Assembly (NCBI GenBank): GCA_008638375.1
Contig: CM018031.1
Location: forward strand, 64,388,688 to 64,452,687
Direction: 5' to 3'
Origin: Nyssa sinensis
Taxonomy: Eukaryota > Streptophyta > Magnoliopsida > Cornales > Nyssaceae
DNA: 64,000 nucleotides
Shown here in pieces: positions 11,397 through 26,300 of this stretch (positions within the stretch are counted from its first letter, which is position 1; each line of letters starts with the position of its first letter). Below the pieces are notes generated by a model that ran no database searches, was not told where the DNA came from, and worked only from the letters and a program-made list of their open reading frames with translations. A program made the translations under genes and the position numbers.

Positions 11397-14300
11397 ATGG
11401 CCAGCATTCAAGATATCGGCTTTGCAGCGGCTATAAATATTATTTCTGCATTTGCATTCCTTGTGGTCTTTGCAATATTGCGAATTCAACCTATCAATGA
11501 TAGAGTTTACTTCCCAAAATGGTATCTGAAAGGAATAAGAGGCAGCCCAACAATTGCTGGAGCTTTTGTATCAAAATTTGTCAATTTGCAGTTCGAAACG
11601 TACATAAGGTTTTTGAATTGGATGCCCGCGGCATTAAGAATGCCAGAATCCGCACTTATAGATCATGCAGGGCTTGATTCTGCTGTATATATTCGGATTT
11701 ATCTTCTTGGGTGAGTTTATGTGATGCTGTTATGAATACATTGTGTGCAGTATTATATCTTTCACTTTTTGGTTTTTTAATGCTATATAGTTCATCTAAT
11801 TTGGAACTTTTTTTTTTTTATAGCTTGAAAATATTTGTCCCCATAACTGTACTTGCTTTTGGGGTATTGGTGCCTGTAAATTGGACTGGGGAAACATTAG
11901 AGCATGACAAGGATCTAACATTCAGTGATATTGACAAACTCTCAATATCCAATGTTCCTTCTGGATCGAAGAGGTGAGGAAATATTTTTTTTTCTTAAAA
12001 TTTTTTACCTATAGTTGCCTGCCTTTCTTTTATTTATGATATTTCAGCTGTGACTGTGCATAAGGATCCAATAATTTTCATGGTTTTTTGTTAACGGAAT
12101 GAATCTGTCTTTATGTACAATGTGTTGATAACTAGTCATAACTATCTTAACTCGCCTTGCTCACAGTCTAGCAACATCCATGTTACGCACTAACATTTCT
12201 ACACACTTGTCCGACATATTGTGGATCTGTCCATGATTTGAAAATAAAATTCTTCATTTTAGACACTCGTTTGTCATTTCTTGGACACCACTTACATACC
12301 CTGAACATTGAGATGAAATTTTCTTTTAGTATAGAAAAAAGTATTTCCGGTGGAAATAACTATCAAATATTATATAAAATCTAAAGTCTGACCACATTGG
12401 GAAAATAAAAAAGATATTTGAAGATTTTATCAAAGGAGTGGGTGGAAAGAGACGAGAGTCACCATATATTACATGTACGTCTATACGTACATATACCCAC
12501 ACACACACGCGCGCGCTCATATATGTCGTCTTGGTTGTTGTGTCTATGCTTATGCAACATAGCTGATCATTGATTAGTGTTACTATGATTCATAAGTTAT
12601 GAATTTTGTGTTACAAGCATAGAATGTTATTTCGTTGTTTTTTAAAATAAAATAAAATAAAATTCACTCCTAAAAACAAAAAATTTTAGTTTATAAAATG
12701 TCATGATTTTTTTTTTTTGAATTGAACAAGTTATTTTATATATTTTTTAGTATTTTAAAAGTTATTTTAGTCTAATTAATAATATTTTTTAATAGTGTTA
12801 AGATGGAACTTAACAATTGAACTTTCTTGTATTAAAAGTTCATTTTTTTGGATATTTTAAACATAACAATAATAATCAATTGTTAAAAAACTTTAAATCA
12901 GATCACTTTTTGATAAAAGAAAATGAAATTTAACTGTTTCAAAAATAGTTAAATTTTAATGTTTGTCCGTGTCACCCTTAATATTAATAAAATATCCAAA
13001 AGATTGTTTATTTTTCATTTTATTCTTGTTGAAACATAAATGCTTGTAACTTACAACAATCTGTGTTGAAACTAAAAGTTACAAATTTATACAAATCATA
13101 TTTATCATTTAATTCTTTATTTTTTGTTTATTTTACTTGAAAAGTGATTGAACTTGTAACAACAAATTAAAAAAGTGTGGGCTGACTCTCCCATAAAATC
13201 CATACGAGAGATTTATTACCAATTATCTCAAAATATAATATCATTTCAAATTGTTAGGCTTTGTTTTGCAACTCCAAATTGTTATACCCAAGAAGTAGAT
13301 AAAGAATGCTTTTGTTTAATCATAAAATAATGTTTGTCATGTTGAACATAATTATATTTAAAAAATGTCTTTGCCACCATCCCTGCTGTGTCCATCTTAC
13401 CTTCTAGAATTCACTTTGTTGGTGTATCCCTATTGTGCCGTGTCTGTATCCCAGTCAATGTCTGTGCTTCATAGCTCGTAGTACCAACAAAAATAATTAT
13501 TATTAGACTACTTAAGAACTTCTGAAGATTTTTAAACACAATGCCAGCCATTTTCCCTTTTAGCACCCTGGAGGAAACTCTGGGAATGTTGTTTGCAGAG
13601 TTATGGTATACAATAGTTCAAAATTCTAATTTATTACAACATTTTGTTTTTCCCCCTGTGCATGGGATCTTAGATTGATTGCAACTATTTATTTATTTAT
13701 AAATATGTACAGGATCCTATAATCAGTTCTCACAAGTTTCATTTGACAATCATGCTGGTCCGTAATATTTGTCACTAACACAAATTTTTTTGTTAATTTC
13801 CTTAAGGTTTTGGGCACATCTAGTAATGGCGTATGCCTTCTCATTTTGGACATGGTATGTTCTATATAAGGAATACAAGATCGTAGCTACTATGAGGTTG
13901 CATTTTCTAGCTTCTGAAAATCGTCGTCCAGATCAATTCACTGTGAGTTTGTCAAGAATTTTATTAGATTAAATTATATTTATTTCTTCATCACATGAAT
14001 TTTTATCAATTAATTATGTATGAGGCAGTTGTGTTATTAGATACAGGTTTATTTGTTCTGTACCTGTGGTTGTGAAATAGTTCAGCACCAAGGATTAGCT
14101 CTTGGACATTGCAAATTCACGTTCTCACTGCAATTAGATTGTACAATGAGTTCATTTTTACATGTAATGATTTAATATAGCATTTTATGATAGATTGGGA
14201 CTCGAGAGAAAGGTGGACGGGGAGTTTGGGCGGTCACAGGGGTCTACATCAATGGAGGTTATGAGTTCCAACAGGGTTGGTCTTTGGAGGGGATTATGAA

Positions 14301-17300
14301 TGGACGGAGGGAGTTCCTTAAATATATTGATTTATTGAGAATACGGCCATAGGGTGAGGTTCTGGCACGATAATTGGTGTGGGAATGCTTCCATAAGAGT
14401 TACACTCCCAGAACTTTTTCGCATCATTATTCATTAAGAGGCACTTGGTAGTTGATTTAGAAAAATTTCATAGAGCAGAGTCACCGGCTAATATAAGGGC
14501 CTGGGCAAAGGCCATGGCCGCTCCAAATCTCATAATGGACCTCGTGCCAAACTTAACGACATCCCAAAATGAACCCATCAATTTATCAATACTTTTTCTG
14601 ACCAGTTTGTTTATATTTTCTTATTTCATTTTACACTTGTATAAATTTCCAAATACCACTTTGACCTTTCTAGATTTTTATTAAAACCCCATGCTATAGT
14701 AGATTTTTTTAATCTGTGATCTGCCCAAAAGTAGAAAATTCAATATAAAAATCATCTCAAATTAGATGCAAGAAGATAAGAAATTAATTGAATCAATCTA
14801 TGATTTTTTTTTACTTCTTTAATATTTTTACATAATATAAAGATTAAAGTAATATTTGAAAAGGTTCAATTTTCTAACATAAAAAAGTTAAAATATAATA
14901 CCCTTAGGTCAATCACCGAAAAAATGAAAACATTTTATTTACTTTCTTATTATTTTTGAAATACAAAAATAGATCTATTTGTGAGACAACTTTAAATGTA
15001 AGAAGAATTATAAAAAGACGAATTTCATTTAGGAGAACACTTGAACGTACACTTATCGATAAAATAAAAGAAAAGGAAAAATAATTGCATATTATCTCGT
15101 GCCTAATAATTCTTTCATGCATATTTTAAAAGTATGTTTATGTTTAAGTATATTTGTTCTTATGGATTTTTATTGTATTTTTATTTTTTGTGAGTTAATG
15201 TAAGTTGGTAAATGAAAAGAAATGGTACTTACTGTTTCTTGGTCTCATGATGAAGAACATATTTGTAAAGAGACCCAACTCCCTAACCCACCCAAGACCA
15301 CCTAAGTTATTTAAAATTTTTGTTTATGTTTTTACTTTTTTTAATACTAATATATTAGGAAGTCAAATTTTACAAGGAATATTGTGAATTGATGGTAAGA
15401 AGTTTGATTTTCATTTCTCAGGTCTTGAGATTAACTTTCATGACCATCACTGATGGAGCCAGGAATTTATCCTAGGAGGACAAACTCTGTCTTAATGTAT
15501 GATAATAAATTTTGGGGGGGACATAATTTTAATTTTAAATCCCATTGAAGAGATCAAATAAAGAAGTACAATCATAGAAAGAGAATCTTAAAAAAAATTC
15601 GGCTATACAAAAAACTCTAAAAAATTGATAAAAATCCCATTGAAGATATCAAATTAAAATTAAAATAATGGTGAATTTTGAAAAAACAATAAATAAATTT
15701 AGGGTGGCATAGATAAGTTAAAGAGTTATTTTTGAAAATATTTTAAAAGTACAAGAAGATTTGTGAATGGATTTTTTTTTGGGGGTGGGGTGGGGTGGAA
15801 TTGACCCCTGCTGGGCCTACATTACTCCATCCATGATGACCATCAATTTCAATGCAACTTACCTTTTATAGGTCAAAAACTGAAGTTGACCAATTTTGTA
15901 GAAAACATCTGGTTTGAATAAGTAATAGTATAGTATGAAAGTAGGCAAGTCTGTTTAATGTTTTTTGGTTCACATCCTCAAATGGTCTAATTACATAACT
16001 GGCCCAATTGATTGGGTTACCAGTTCAACTAATCAGGCCGGGCTGGGTTTGATAACACTACTTAGGTGTCCTTGTTTGTCTGTTTTTGCTGCTTTTGTGG
16101 TTGATTTTAGCTATGGATAATTTAGGGAACAATACGAATATGCTTCGCAACTCATGTGGTATGTAAAAGAAGATGAGGATAACTCTAACCACCTGTTTTG
16201 TTTCATTGTCAGTTGCTTAAGATTTGTGGCACATGTGTTTTCCCTATTTGGAGTCCTTTATGTTATGAGTTGGAGGAGTTACTCAGTTGTTGGTTTAGGG
16301 GATGTGCTAGTAAAAGAGTGCAAGACATTTTAGCAGATTTCGCCTCACAAGGTGTGGTTAAAGGGAAAGGAATAAACACTATTGAGGATATGGTGATGCT
16401 AGTACATATGTCGAAGCAATTGATATTGAACTCTATACAATTTTGGATTTTAAGAATATTATTGGATTCTTTAAATTTCTATAGGTTCCATAGGGGAATT
16501 GAGTTATATAAAGGGTGTTTAGTATGATTGCTCCATGCTAGCTTAGTTTGCTTGCTCTTGAATGCTTTGCATGTACATGAGTTGTGGACTATGGCAATTT
16601 TGTTTATAGATTTCTTGCTTATAATAAAATAGGTTTAAAATTGTACATCTTGTACCAATCAAAAAGAAAAAATTGTACATCTTCATTTGATAATGAGTTC
16701 AATTCAACTCAACTTTCATGTTAAAATAGATGCAATAGAGTTTTTAGATATAAATCTTACAATACAATTTTATGGCCACTCATAAGCCATGACTCTTATT
16801 GATAGTATCATCTCATATCAAATGATATTGAATAAATTAATGTTATGTCATGTAACATATCATGTGAAAGAAGAATGTGAAATGAAGTTGAGGATTTAAT
16901 CCATTATTTTCCCTCATTTGGCCATTTTAAAGGGTTAAATCTTCAGGGCACGATCAAATTTTGGATGCTTAGACAGGAATAAAGATCACAGTCAGTTTAC
17001 CAGTTATTCTAAAAGTTTAAGCTGTTAGATTATGGGTTGATAATGTATATCAAGCATTAGCACCCTCCCTCATGTGCAATGCCATTTTGCACGTGGAGAG
17101 TTGACACATAACAGAGTGTGAGGTATTGCAAGTGCGAGTGTGGGTGAATGAGTGCAAACTTGCATTGAGGCGGTAGAAATTTGAACCCAAAACCCCTCAG
17201 AAACAGAGCTCTGATTCCCACTTAGATCACCAGTTGCTCTAAAAGATTAAGTTGTTAGAGAATGGGTTCACAATGTATATCAAGCGCTAAGGATCACCAT

Positions 17301-20300
17301 CTTTAATCAAAGGGAACTCCCATTTAGAGGGTTTAAATCCCATGGTCCTCCATACTCTTCAAATTCCTGATGGGAAGGAAGGGAACTGTAGTTTCAAATA
17401 TTCATGGTGTTAAATGACCGCTCCCAATGTAGCCCTAAAGATGTTGGCATTGTATGAGATTGTGTGATGTGACTGGACCAAATTTCAACTTATATTGGTT
17501 TTTACTTTTTGCTAATCAAAGTAGTTAATTTTTTCATAAGAGATGATATATTTGTATTTCATTTACTTTTAGGGCTGTAAACGAGCCGAGGAGTTACTCA
17601 AGCTTGTCTTAAAAAATTTACAAGTTCAGAAATATGATCAATCTTGGTTAGATTATCTCTTGAGCCGATATTGAGTAGAACCCATAAGTGCCTATTAGCT
17701 TATAGAAATGAGCTTGAGCTGATCTCAGTAAATTAACAAGTTTCAAAATATGATTAAGTTTGGTTTGTTTATCTCAATACCAATTTTTAACAAAGCCTCC
17801 AATCTAGGTCGAGCTTGAGTAACTTGGTTTGTTTTACAGCCTATATCTTTTGTCATTAAAAGAAGGTCCTAAAACACCAAGTTCACTCATCTAAAAAAGC
17901 ACCATGTAGCCAATGATCAAAATTTCGTTTCGTAGTGTTGTTTCGGTCGCCTAGAAAATGGAAACATAGTAGAAATGATGAAAAAAATTAAAATGTATAA
18001 AAATATTTGGAAACATAATGTAAAATATATGAATATGTGAAGATAAATATTATAATTAATTGAAAATGTTTTATGGTACATGTCCATCCACACAAGAAGA
18101 TACTAAGGTGAAATTAAAAAAAAAACATAAATGTTAATTACTCATTAATACCAAATAAATCTTTACTTATTAAAAACTAGTATAAAAAATTTAAAGTTAA
18201 TTTGTTTATGTAATATGAATTTATTATATATTTTCTATAAACTATGTAAAATTATTATAAACCATAAAATAATAAATATATAGTGTAATATCTACGGATT
18301 AGACAATTTGACACAAGTTACATATAAAAACTCTCTCTCTCTCTCTCTCTCCTCTTCTTCTTCTTCTAAGGGCTTAACCAAACATTACGCAATGTTCATA
18401 AATTTTGATGAAAATTTGAATCATAATGAAATTATCAATCTTATCAAACTTTCAACCCATATATACCTTTTGTGCATTTAAATGAAAAATGTCTTTAGAT
18501 CTTTAGAATTAATATCTATTCTAAAAATGTTTGCTCAAATCGGGGACAAATCTTTTGATGCGTTTCAAGAGGTGGATGAGTTGGGCAAACTCTTTCAAAT
18601 AATTGAAAGGGGTGCAGGCATGGTCAGGAGAATATGGGTACTGAGATGGGAACTGGAATGGATCTGTACCACCTTGGAGGCTTTCTCATCAAGAAGAAGA
18701 AGGGTTGTATTTCCGATTGGAGTGCACGGCCGAAATAGAAGCCTTTTTCCTGTGGAAAGGCTCAAATTGTAGGGGGAATTTCATGAGGCTGGAGGGTCGA
18801 TCTCAAAAGGGGACTCGCGTTGTTTTTTTGCCGGAAGAACATGTAAAAAGGGGATGGTCAATATACTCTCAAGCCTTCAGAACGCTAGGTCTAACGAAGC
18901 AAAGAACTGTCACCATGCGAAAGGGGTCTTACCTGGATGTTTGCAAAATTGAAGAATGGCCCGCGGATCCTGTTATGGTGGAGGCGCAACCAACTCATGC
19001 TCGTGAAGACATCGAGGTACACATGGGGTCATCCGGAAGCCGCCTCAAATTCCTTTGACGATACTTAATCAGAAGAGTAGGAGACTTGAACACTCCGGTC
19101 CCCAACAGAATCAAGATCCACAGATGGGCCCTAAAAAATTGAGGGATTTAAGCCGGCCTGAAGGTTCTTGATTTGAATGGTGCCTGGTTCCTTTTCGAGC
19201 TGCTGTCGGAAGAGGAGGCTATTAGAATTCTTAAGTGAAGGAACTGGTCTTTCGAAGGGTCACCGGTGACTCTGCAACCTTGGTCCCCGTCGGGTTGTTA
19301 TTTGCAGCTAAAAGATAAAGGCTTCATATGGCTACGGTTGATGGGTTTACTAGCTTTCCTGTGGAGTACGAAAGTTTTCCGCGCTATGGGGGATCGATGT
19401 GGCCACTTTGTGATATTGGATAAAGACACAGCAGAGGGCCGGCATCTGAGATGGGCTAGGATTACAGAAGTCGGCCGGAAGACATCCCTGCATCCTTCAG
19501 CGTCAGGTGTGGGAAGTGGTCCTTCTCCATCCTGGTCTGGTTGGAAGCTAGCCCGAAGTGTGTTGAAGCCGATCCATGTCGGCCGGAAGTTGCAGCTGAC
19601 CAAGGGAAGAGACGGCACTGCAGTCCTGGGCGCACGCGCGCCGATGACACGTCTGATCACTAGAGGCCACCCTGAGAGGGGGCTACGTGGCGACCACCGA
19701 AGGCCTTTCTCTAATTCTTGTACAGGACATTTGAATTTCAAATTGTATAAGTTGGAGAGTTGGACGGGTGGCAAGGAGAAGATTCTAGAACACACGAGTA
19801 GGCGGGGCTTAGCGGGCTTCGGCCATTCTTATGCTAACCAAGTTGGGCTGTCTGGATTGGGCTAACACCAAAGGACACGAGATCACAAAAGAGGCTCTGG
19901 TCATGCTTATGGGAATGGGGCCTTACCTCATGGGTTGCATAAGGGATGGACTCCTTTGGCCCAAACGATCGGAGGCTCTAAAGGTTGGATGAGGTTGACC
20001 CATTCAGACATAGCCGAGCCCAGCTCGGGGCGCAACGTCAAGCACAGGATTTCCTCTCACCCCCCTTCCTCTTCATTGGCGTTAAATGAAAATAATGGAC
20101 AGAGAGCAGCATCTCCTGTCTTCGACAACTCCCTCAGGGGACTTGGGACAGGAACGAAAAAGAAAAGGGGAAGCTTCGAGAAGCAGGCTGCGCAAGAGGA
20201 GGACGACTCAGTTTGGCAAGACTTCGATCACAGTAGCATGTTGGATGAATGTGAATTTCTCCAATATTTGGAAAACGGCTACTATTCCGATCCCTCTCAA

Positions 20301-23300
20301 CACAATTTGGTAGCAGAATGCTCTTTTGCTGCAGAAGAAGAATCGATGGCAGTTCAGGGCATGAAGCCTCCGTCAATGGACTAGGGGGTGAAATGGTATT
20401 GTGACGACAGGAATTATTGGAAAACCCAGAGGATTTTAATCCGCTAGCAGTTGTTTTGCCGGTTGGATATTCCAACGGCTTCACTCAGATTCAAGAGGCA
20501 CCATCTGCAGACTTCTTATGTCATCAACAGATGCTAACGGATGAATGGGTGCTCCGAAAAATGGGGAAGGTGAGTAAATTGCTAGGTGTCCCTTGTGCAG
20601 GCTTTGAGGACCGATTGTTGGAATTATTCAGAGAAATTGTGTTGTGTAATTGTCTGTCAAGACCCTATTCTAGTAAAGCTACTGAGAAAGATAAGGAGGT
20701 TAAATCAGCAAAAAGACTGAGAAGGGTAATGAAAGAGCTGTCCTGCTCGGTTAGTTATGGGGGCTGCAAAGCGATGGAGGTCTTTGCCGATGGCATCGAG
20801 AGGGTCTAGTTATTTTGTTCTACGCATTTAAAAATTTTATCCTGGAATGTGAGGGGATTAAATGATCCAGACAAATGCTCAGTTATCAAAGGTCTATTAC
20901 AGGAATGGAGGCCTGCAATTATCTGCCTTTAGGAAACCAAAATGGGATGTATTTCGAGGAGCTTTGTTCGTTCCATTTGGGGGTCCAGATGGATTAAGTG
21001 GGCTGCTCTGAATGCCCAAGGCACTGCAGGAGGTATCTTAGTGGCTTCAGGACTCCCGGTTGATCAATTGTATTAAGCACAGAGTGGGCAAGTTCTCCAT
21101 CTCTTGCAAGTTTGGCTTGGTTTCCAACTCTTTCAGTGTGGGGCTTTTGTGGTGTCTACGGGCCAGTGGTTAATGGTGTTAAGGGTTTCTTTTGGGATGA
21201 GCTGCAGTCGTCGCTTTCTTCATGGCAAGTCCCTTGGTGTACAGGGGGGACTTCAATGTTGTGTGGAACCCAGATGAGAGACTGGGGGGTGGCCGGCTGA
21301 CCTCGGCTATGAGGAGCTTCAACGAGTTCATAAATACTCAAAGCCTGGTGGATTTTCATCTAGGAGGGAGGGAGGTTCACTTGGTCCAGAGGAGGGCACC
21401 AGTCTGCTATGTCTCGATTGGATAGATTTCTGGTATCAAACATTTGGGAGGATGTCTTTCCAAGTATCTCCCAAAAGTGTTTCCCGCGGCCTTGTTCTGA
21501 TCATCATCCCATCATGCTGTATTGTGGGGGTTTTAGCGCAGGAAAAAACCCTTTTAGATTTGAAAACATGTGGCTTGAATCTGAAGGTTTTGTGGAGTTG
21601 GTGAGAAATTGGTGGGACTTTTATGATATGACTGGGTTTCCAACCTACTACATCGCCAGAAAGCTGAAGCTCCTCAAAGAAGATATGATAAAGTGGAACC
21701 GTGAGGTCTTTGGTTCAATTTAGGTTGGGAAACAGTCTTTCCTGAATAACCTATTAGAGCTGGATAGGGAAGATCAACTGGGCTTTCTCTCCGCTGAAAA
21801 AAGGGCTAAGAGAGAAGGCTTAAAGGGCCAGATTGGGCAGATTCTCAAGATGGAGGAGATCTCTTAGAGGGAGAAATCGAGGGCTGTTTGGCTTAAGGAG
21901 GGGGACCGCAACACAAAATTCTTTCACAGAATGACTTCTTCTCATTACTAGGAAGAATAAAATCTCCTCTATTGTTATTGATGATCAAGTTCTCACTGAG
22001 GAAGAGCCCATTAGAAAAGGAATTGTTGATTTCTTTTCTAGCCTTTACATTGAGCCGCACAGTTGGCGACTTGGAGTGGATGATTTGTGTTTGAAAAGGC
22101 TGAATGGGGATGAAACCTCTAATCTGGAGAACCTTTTCTCGGAAGATGAAGTGGAGAGTGCTTTAGATGCATGCAATGGGGATAAAGCACCAAGCCCTGA
22201 CGGATTCACTATGGCCTTTTTTAAAAAATGTTAGGGTGTGCTGAAAGCGGATATTATGGCGGTCTTTGGGGCCTTCCACAGGGAAGGGGGCTTTGAGCGT
22301 AGCCTCAATGCCTCTTTCATTGCCCTCATTCTTAAAAAGAAAGGAGCTAATAGCATCAAGGATTTCTGCCCTATAAGTCTAGTGAGCAGTGTTTATAAGC
22401 TGATTGCAAAGGTTCTTTCTTTAAGGTTGAAGAAGATTATGGGCAGTATCATCTCTTCCAGCCAAAATGCTTTTGTAGAGGGCTGGCAAATCTTGGATGT
22501 GGCTCTCATTGCTAATGAATGCATTGACTCTAGGATAAAGCAAAAAAGGAAAGGGGCTTGTATGCAAGCTGGATATTGAGAAGACCTTTGATCATGTTAG
22601 CTGGAGTTTCTTGATGGGTATATTGGCTAAAATGGGTTTTGGGGGCAAATGGAGGAAGTGGATTCAATCATGTATATTCACAGTCTCCTTTTCGGTCCTC
22701 GTCAATGGCTCCCCTGCTGGTTTTTTCCGTTCTTCTAGAGGCTTGAGACAGGGGGATCCCCTATCCCCCTTCCTCTTCGTGATAGCTATGGAGGCCTTGA
22801 GTGGGTTTTTGTTCCGTGCTGAGGGGGTTGGCCTCATCAAAGACTTTCAGGTGGGGGACAGAAGGGGAGGTGGTGTCGCTATTTCCCATCTCTTGTTTGC
22901 TGATGACACCATCATTTTCTGTGACCCTACAGTTCGCCAGCTTCGTTTTGTCCGGTGATTCTTGTGTGCTTTGAAGCTATGTCAGGTTTGCGGATTAATC
23001 TTGCAAAAAGCAGTATTACCCCGGTTGGGTCGATTCAAGAGATGGACTTGTTAGCCAGCACGTTAGGCTGCAAAGTGGGCAGCTTTCCCTCGGTTTATTT
23101 GGGTCTTCCGTTGGGTGCTCTTTCGCGATCCATTGGGGTTTGGGACCCTGTGGTTGGAAGGTTTCTTAGCAAGCTGTCAGGTGGAAGGGCCAGCTCCTCT
23201 CTAAGGGAGGCAGGCTCACCCTAGTCAAAAGTACCTTGGCCAACCTCCCCACCTATTTCATGTCCCTTTTCCCTGTGTCGAAGTCAGTTAGTAGAAGGCT

Positions 23301-26300
23301 TGAGAAGATTCAAAGGGACTTCTTATGGGGCCACGAAGGGGAGTGCAGAAAGACTCATTTAGTTGCTTGGGATAAAATCAAAAAGCCAATGTCTCTCGGG
23401 GGTTTAGGGGTGAAAGATTTGAGTATTTTCAATACAGCCCTTTTAGGGAAATGGTTATGGAGGTTCGGTGAAAGTAATGGGGAGCTCTGGAGGGAGATCA
23501 TTGTTGCTAAGTATGGGTGTGAGTATGGAGGTTGGTGTTCGGGCAGTGCGGCGGGGCCTAGGGGATGTGGTTCATGGGGCTTCATTAGAAGTGAATGGAG
23601 GACTTTCAAGGACAAGTGTAGTTTTGTTATCGGGAGAGGTGATCGTGTGAAATTTTGGGAGGATGTGTTAATTGGGGACGAGCCGATGAGGGTGAAATTT
23701 CCTATGTTATACAGTCTGGCTAGCAACAAGGCGGCTTGGGTTAGCGAGTGCTTGGAAAAAGTTGGCAACAATCTTGTCTGGTCTCCTTGTTTTTGGCGAG
23801 ACTTCCTTGATTGGGAGTTAGAAGTGGTGGGCTCTTTCCTCCGCCACATCAGCAATTTCCGGGCTATGGAAGGGAGGGAGGATAAGAGGGTGTGGTTGCC
23901 ACATAAGGAATCTTTTTCTGTCAGCTCTTTCTATAAGAGCTTGTTCGTTTTTACAAGCCCTCTTTTCCCTTGGAAACTCATATGGCACTCAAAAGCCCCC
24001 CTTAAAACCTCCTTCTTCGCCTGGGAAGCCTCTTGGAAGGCCATCTTAACTGCGGATAACTTGAAGAAGAGAGGCTTTCTCTTGGCTTGTAGGTGCTATT
24101 TTTGTCAAAAGGACGAGGAAAAGGTGGATCACATTCTCATTCATTGTTATGTTTCTTGGAGCTGTTGGAACCTTGTTTTTGCGCTTTTTGGTGTCTCTTG
24201 GGTTTTGTCAGGCTCTGTCAAAGACCTTCTGTTGGCTTGGGTAGGATGCAACTTTCCTAAAGAGATTGAGAGAATTTGGAGGTTGGCCCCTAATTTGCCT
24301 TTTGTGGTGCATCTAGATTGAAAGGAACAATCGTGTCTTCGAAGATGTGGAGCTCTCTACTTCTTTCCTTAAAGACGCGTTTTTGCGCTTATTGGTTTTT
24401 TGGGCCAAAGAGGCTTTCCCTGTAAATGTCTCTTCTTTTGTTGATTTTTTGGGGTCCTTAAGACCGTTGTAAAGCTTTTCGGGGTTTTTGCCCTTGTAGC
24501 CCTTCTTGGGCTCCATTATTAAAAAAAATATGATAAGCAAAAATAAATTAATTTAAGCCTATTATAATTATTAACTAATTATTAAAATAAATTATTTATC
24601 TACATTTTATTTCTACTATTTTTACTTTTCATTGTCTACTATTTTTGAGGAAAAATAGAAATATCTTCTTATAATTTTAGGTTTTAATCTTTCAATCTTC
24701 TCCATTTTAAAAACAAATGGATATTATTTTTTACCAACTTCTAGAAGTATTGCTGATACCAAAGAGATGTTTCCACTGTTTCGGTATGTTTCTACGGAAA
24801 TAACTTTGTTTCCACAGAAACGTGTGAATTTCGGTATTCCACTGGTGTTTCGTTTCAATTCACTAGGAAACAGAAACGTTTTGGCCGTTTTAATGGAAAC
24901 GAAACGAAATTTTGATTCCTGCATGTAGCATTGTCCTTCTGTCAGTTTGCTTTGATTCCAGTCTTATTTTCTAACCTATTCTTTTCGAAGCATGTGATTG
25001 TAAAACTAATATTGTTTGCCACTTTGACTTGTTATTGCAACTGAAAATCATCAGTTGTTGAGGACCAAGGAGCTAACATCTCTAAAAGGTGTGACTTAAA
25101 TTTTCTAAAATCTTCATAGAAATTGTACAAAAAGTGAGTAACAAGTACTCTTTATGCTATACTTTTCTGCCATCCTGTTTATTCCATGTATATCACTGTG
25201 GATTTTGAGGCTCATTCTCTTTTAGTGTGAAATCTTTTTTTTTCAGAGCTTGTACTAATAGGGTAGTTTGCCATTTTTTGTATCAGTTTAGTAATTACAT
25301 CACTGGACCCTGCAGTGGTGAAAGCGTCATGCACTGGGCTAGCCTTTTTTTATTTATCTTCCTGTACTTCATATCAACCTTTTTTAATCTTGCGGGAAAC
25401 ACACATTTACGTCTTGGTTTCATTTTGTGAATCATAGCGCATATGGTAGGTTGTTCACTCTTTATATTGTATCTAAACAAGTTAACTAACTGAATTAGTC
25501 ATCAGTTGCTTTCGATAATTTAGTTTACATTTTTCTTTTCTTTTTTTGATAAGTAAAAGTTTTATCAAAAGTCACCAAGGGGGTGCGCACCCATATACAA
25601 GAAGCAAACACCAAAACTATACAAAATCATACCCAAGGCCCAACCAATACGATGCTATAACCTTATGTTTTGTAAAAGCTCTATAAAGAATATATAAACA
25701 AAGAAGTCCCCGAGATCTGAAAAAATAGGGGACTCATCATAAAATACTTAACTACCCAAATAGGGGACTCATACCCTCAAAGATTTCCTGTTTCTTTCCT
25801 GCTAAATGCTCCACGAAAGGCAAAGAAGGGCTGCTTGTCACACATCTCTTACTGAAAGACACACCTTATCCCCTTTCTAACAAGACAAAAGATCGACCTC
25901 GATCTTGGCATCACCCATTGCACTCCGACATCTCCCACATATCTCAAGCAACCAAGTAGTATAGCATCAAATGATTAACAGACTCTGCATCGACTCCTGC
26001 ACAGGCAATGCCCGCAATTAACTACAATTTGTCTCCTCTTTATAAGATTATCAATAGTCATGGTCCTCCTTAAAGAAACTGTCCTCCCAAGGAAATCCAT
26101 CTTTAAAGGGATTTGTTATTAATATAAAATTGATACCGGTCATGTTTGAAGCAATATGTCTATATGCACATATTATGCTCACTTGATGTGTTTACTCATA
26201 GTTTAGCTCTCTGTTTAAGTGTTTATTAGTTGCAATTCCTTTTTTCAGGTTCTAGTGAGAAATGTTCCTCCAGACCCTGATGAATCAGTGAGTGAGCACA

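Larger units (their letters stand above)
17911..24921. mobile_element. hAT-like element with 8-bp TSD, split by a LINE
   Basis: CATGTAGC occurs at 17903-17910 and 24922-24929. Just inside are inverted ends: left CAATGATCAAAATTTCGTTTCG, and right (reverse complement) CAGGAATCAAAATTTCGTTT. Perfect 8-bp duplications and CA-starting termini point to a hAT-type transposon. The left arm (17911 to about 18480) and right arm (about 24540-24921) are AT-rich and non-coding. The 6 kb between is a LINE, so the original element was non-autonomous and roughly 1 kb. The same terminus recurs at 45104-45158. Confidence 0.75.

Noticed and set aside
19266..24321. Long ORFs (199 to 361 aa) that could be taken as host genes
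   Set aside because: They are pieces of LINE ORF1 and ORF2 (DUF4283-like, endonuclease, reverse transcriptase, zf-RVT) broken by stops and frameshifts.
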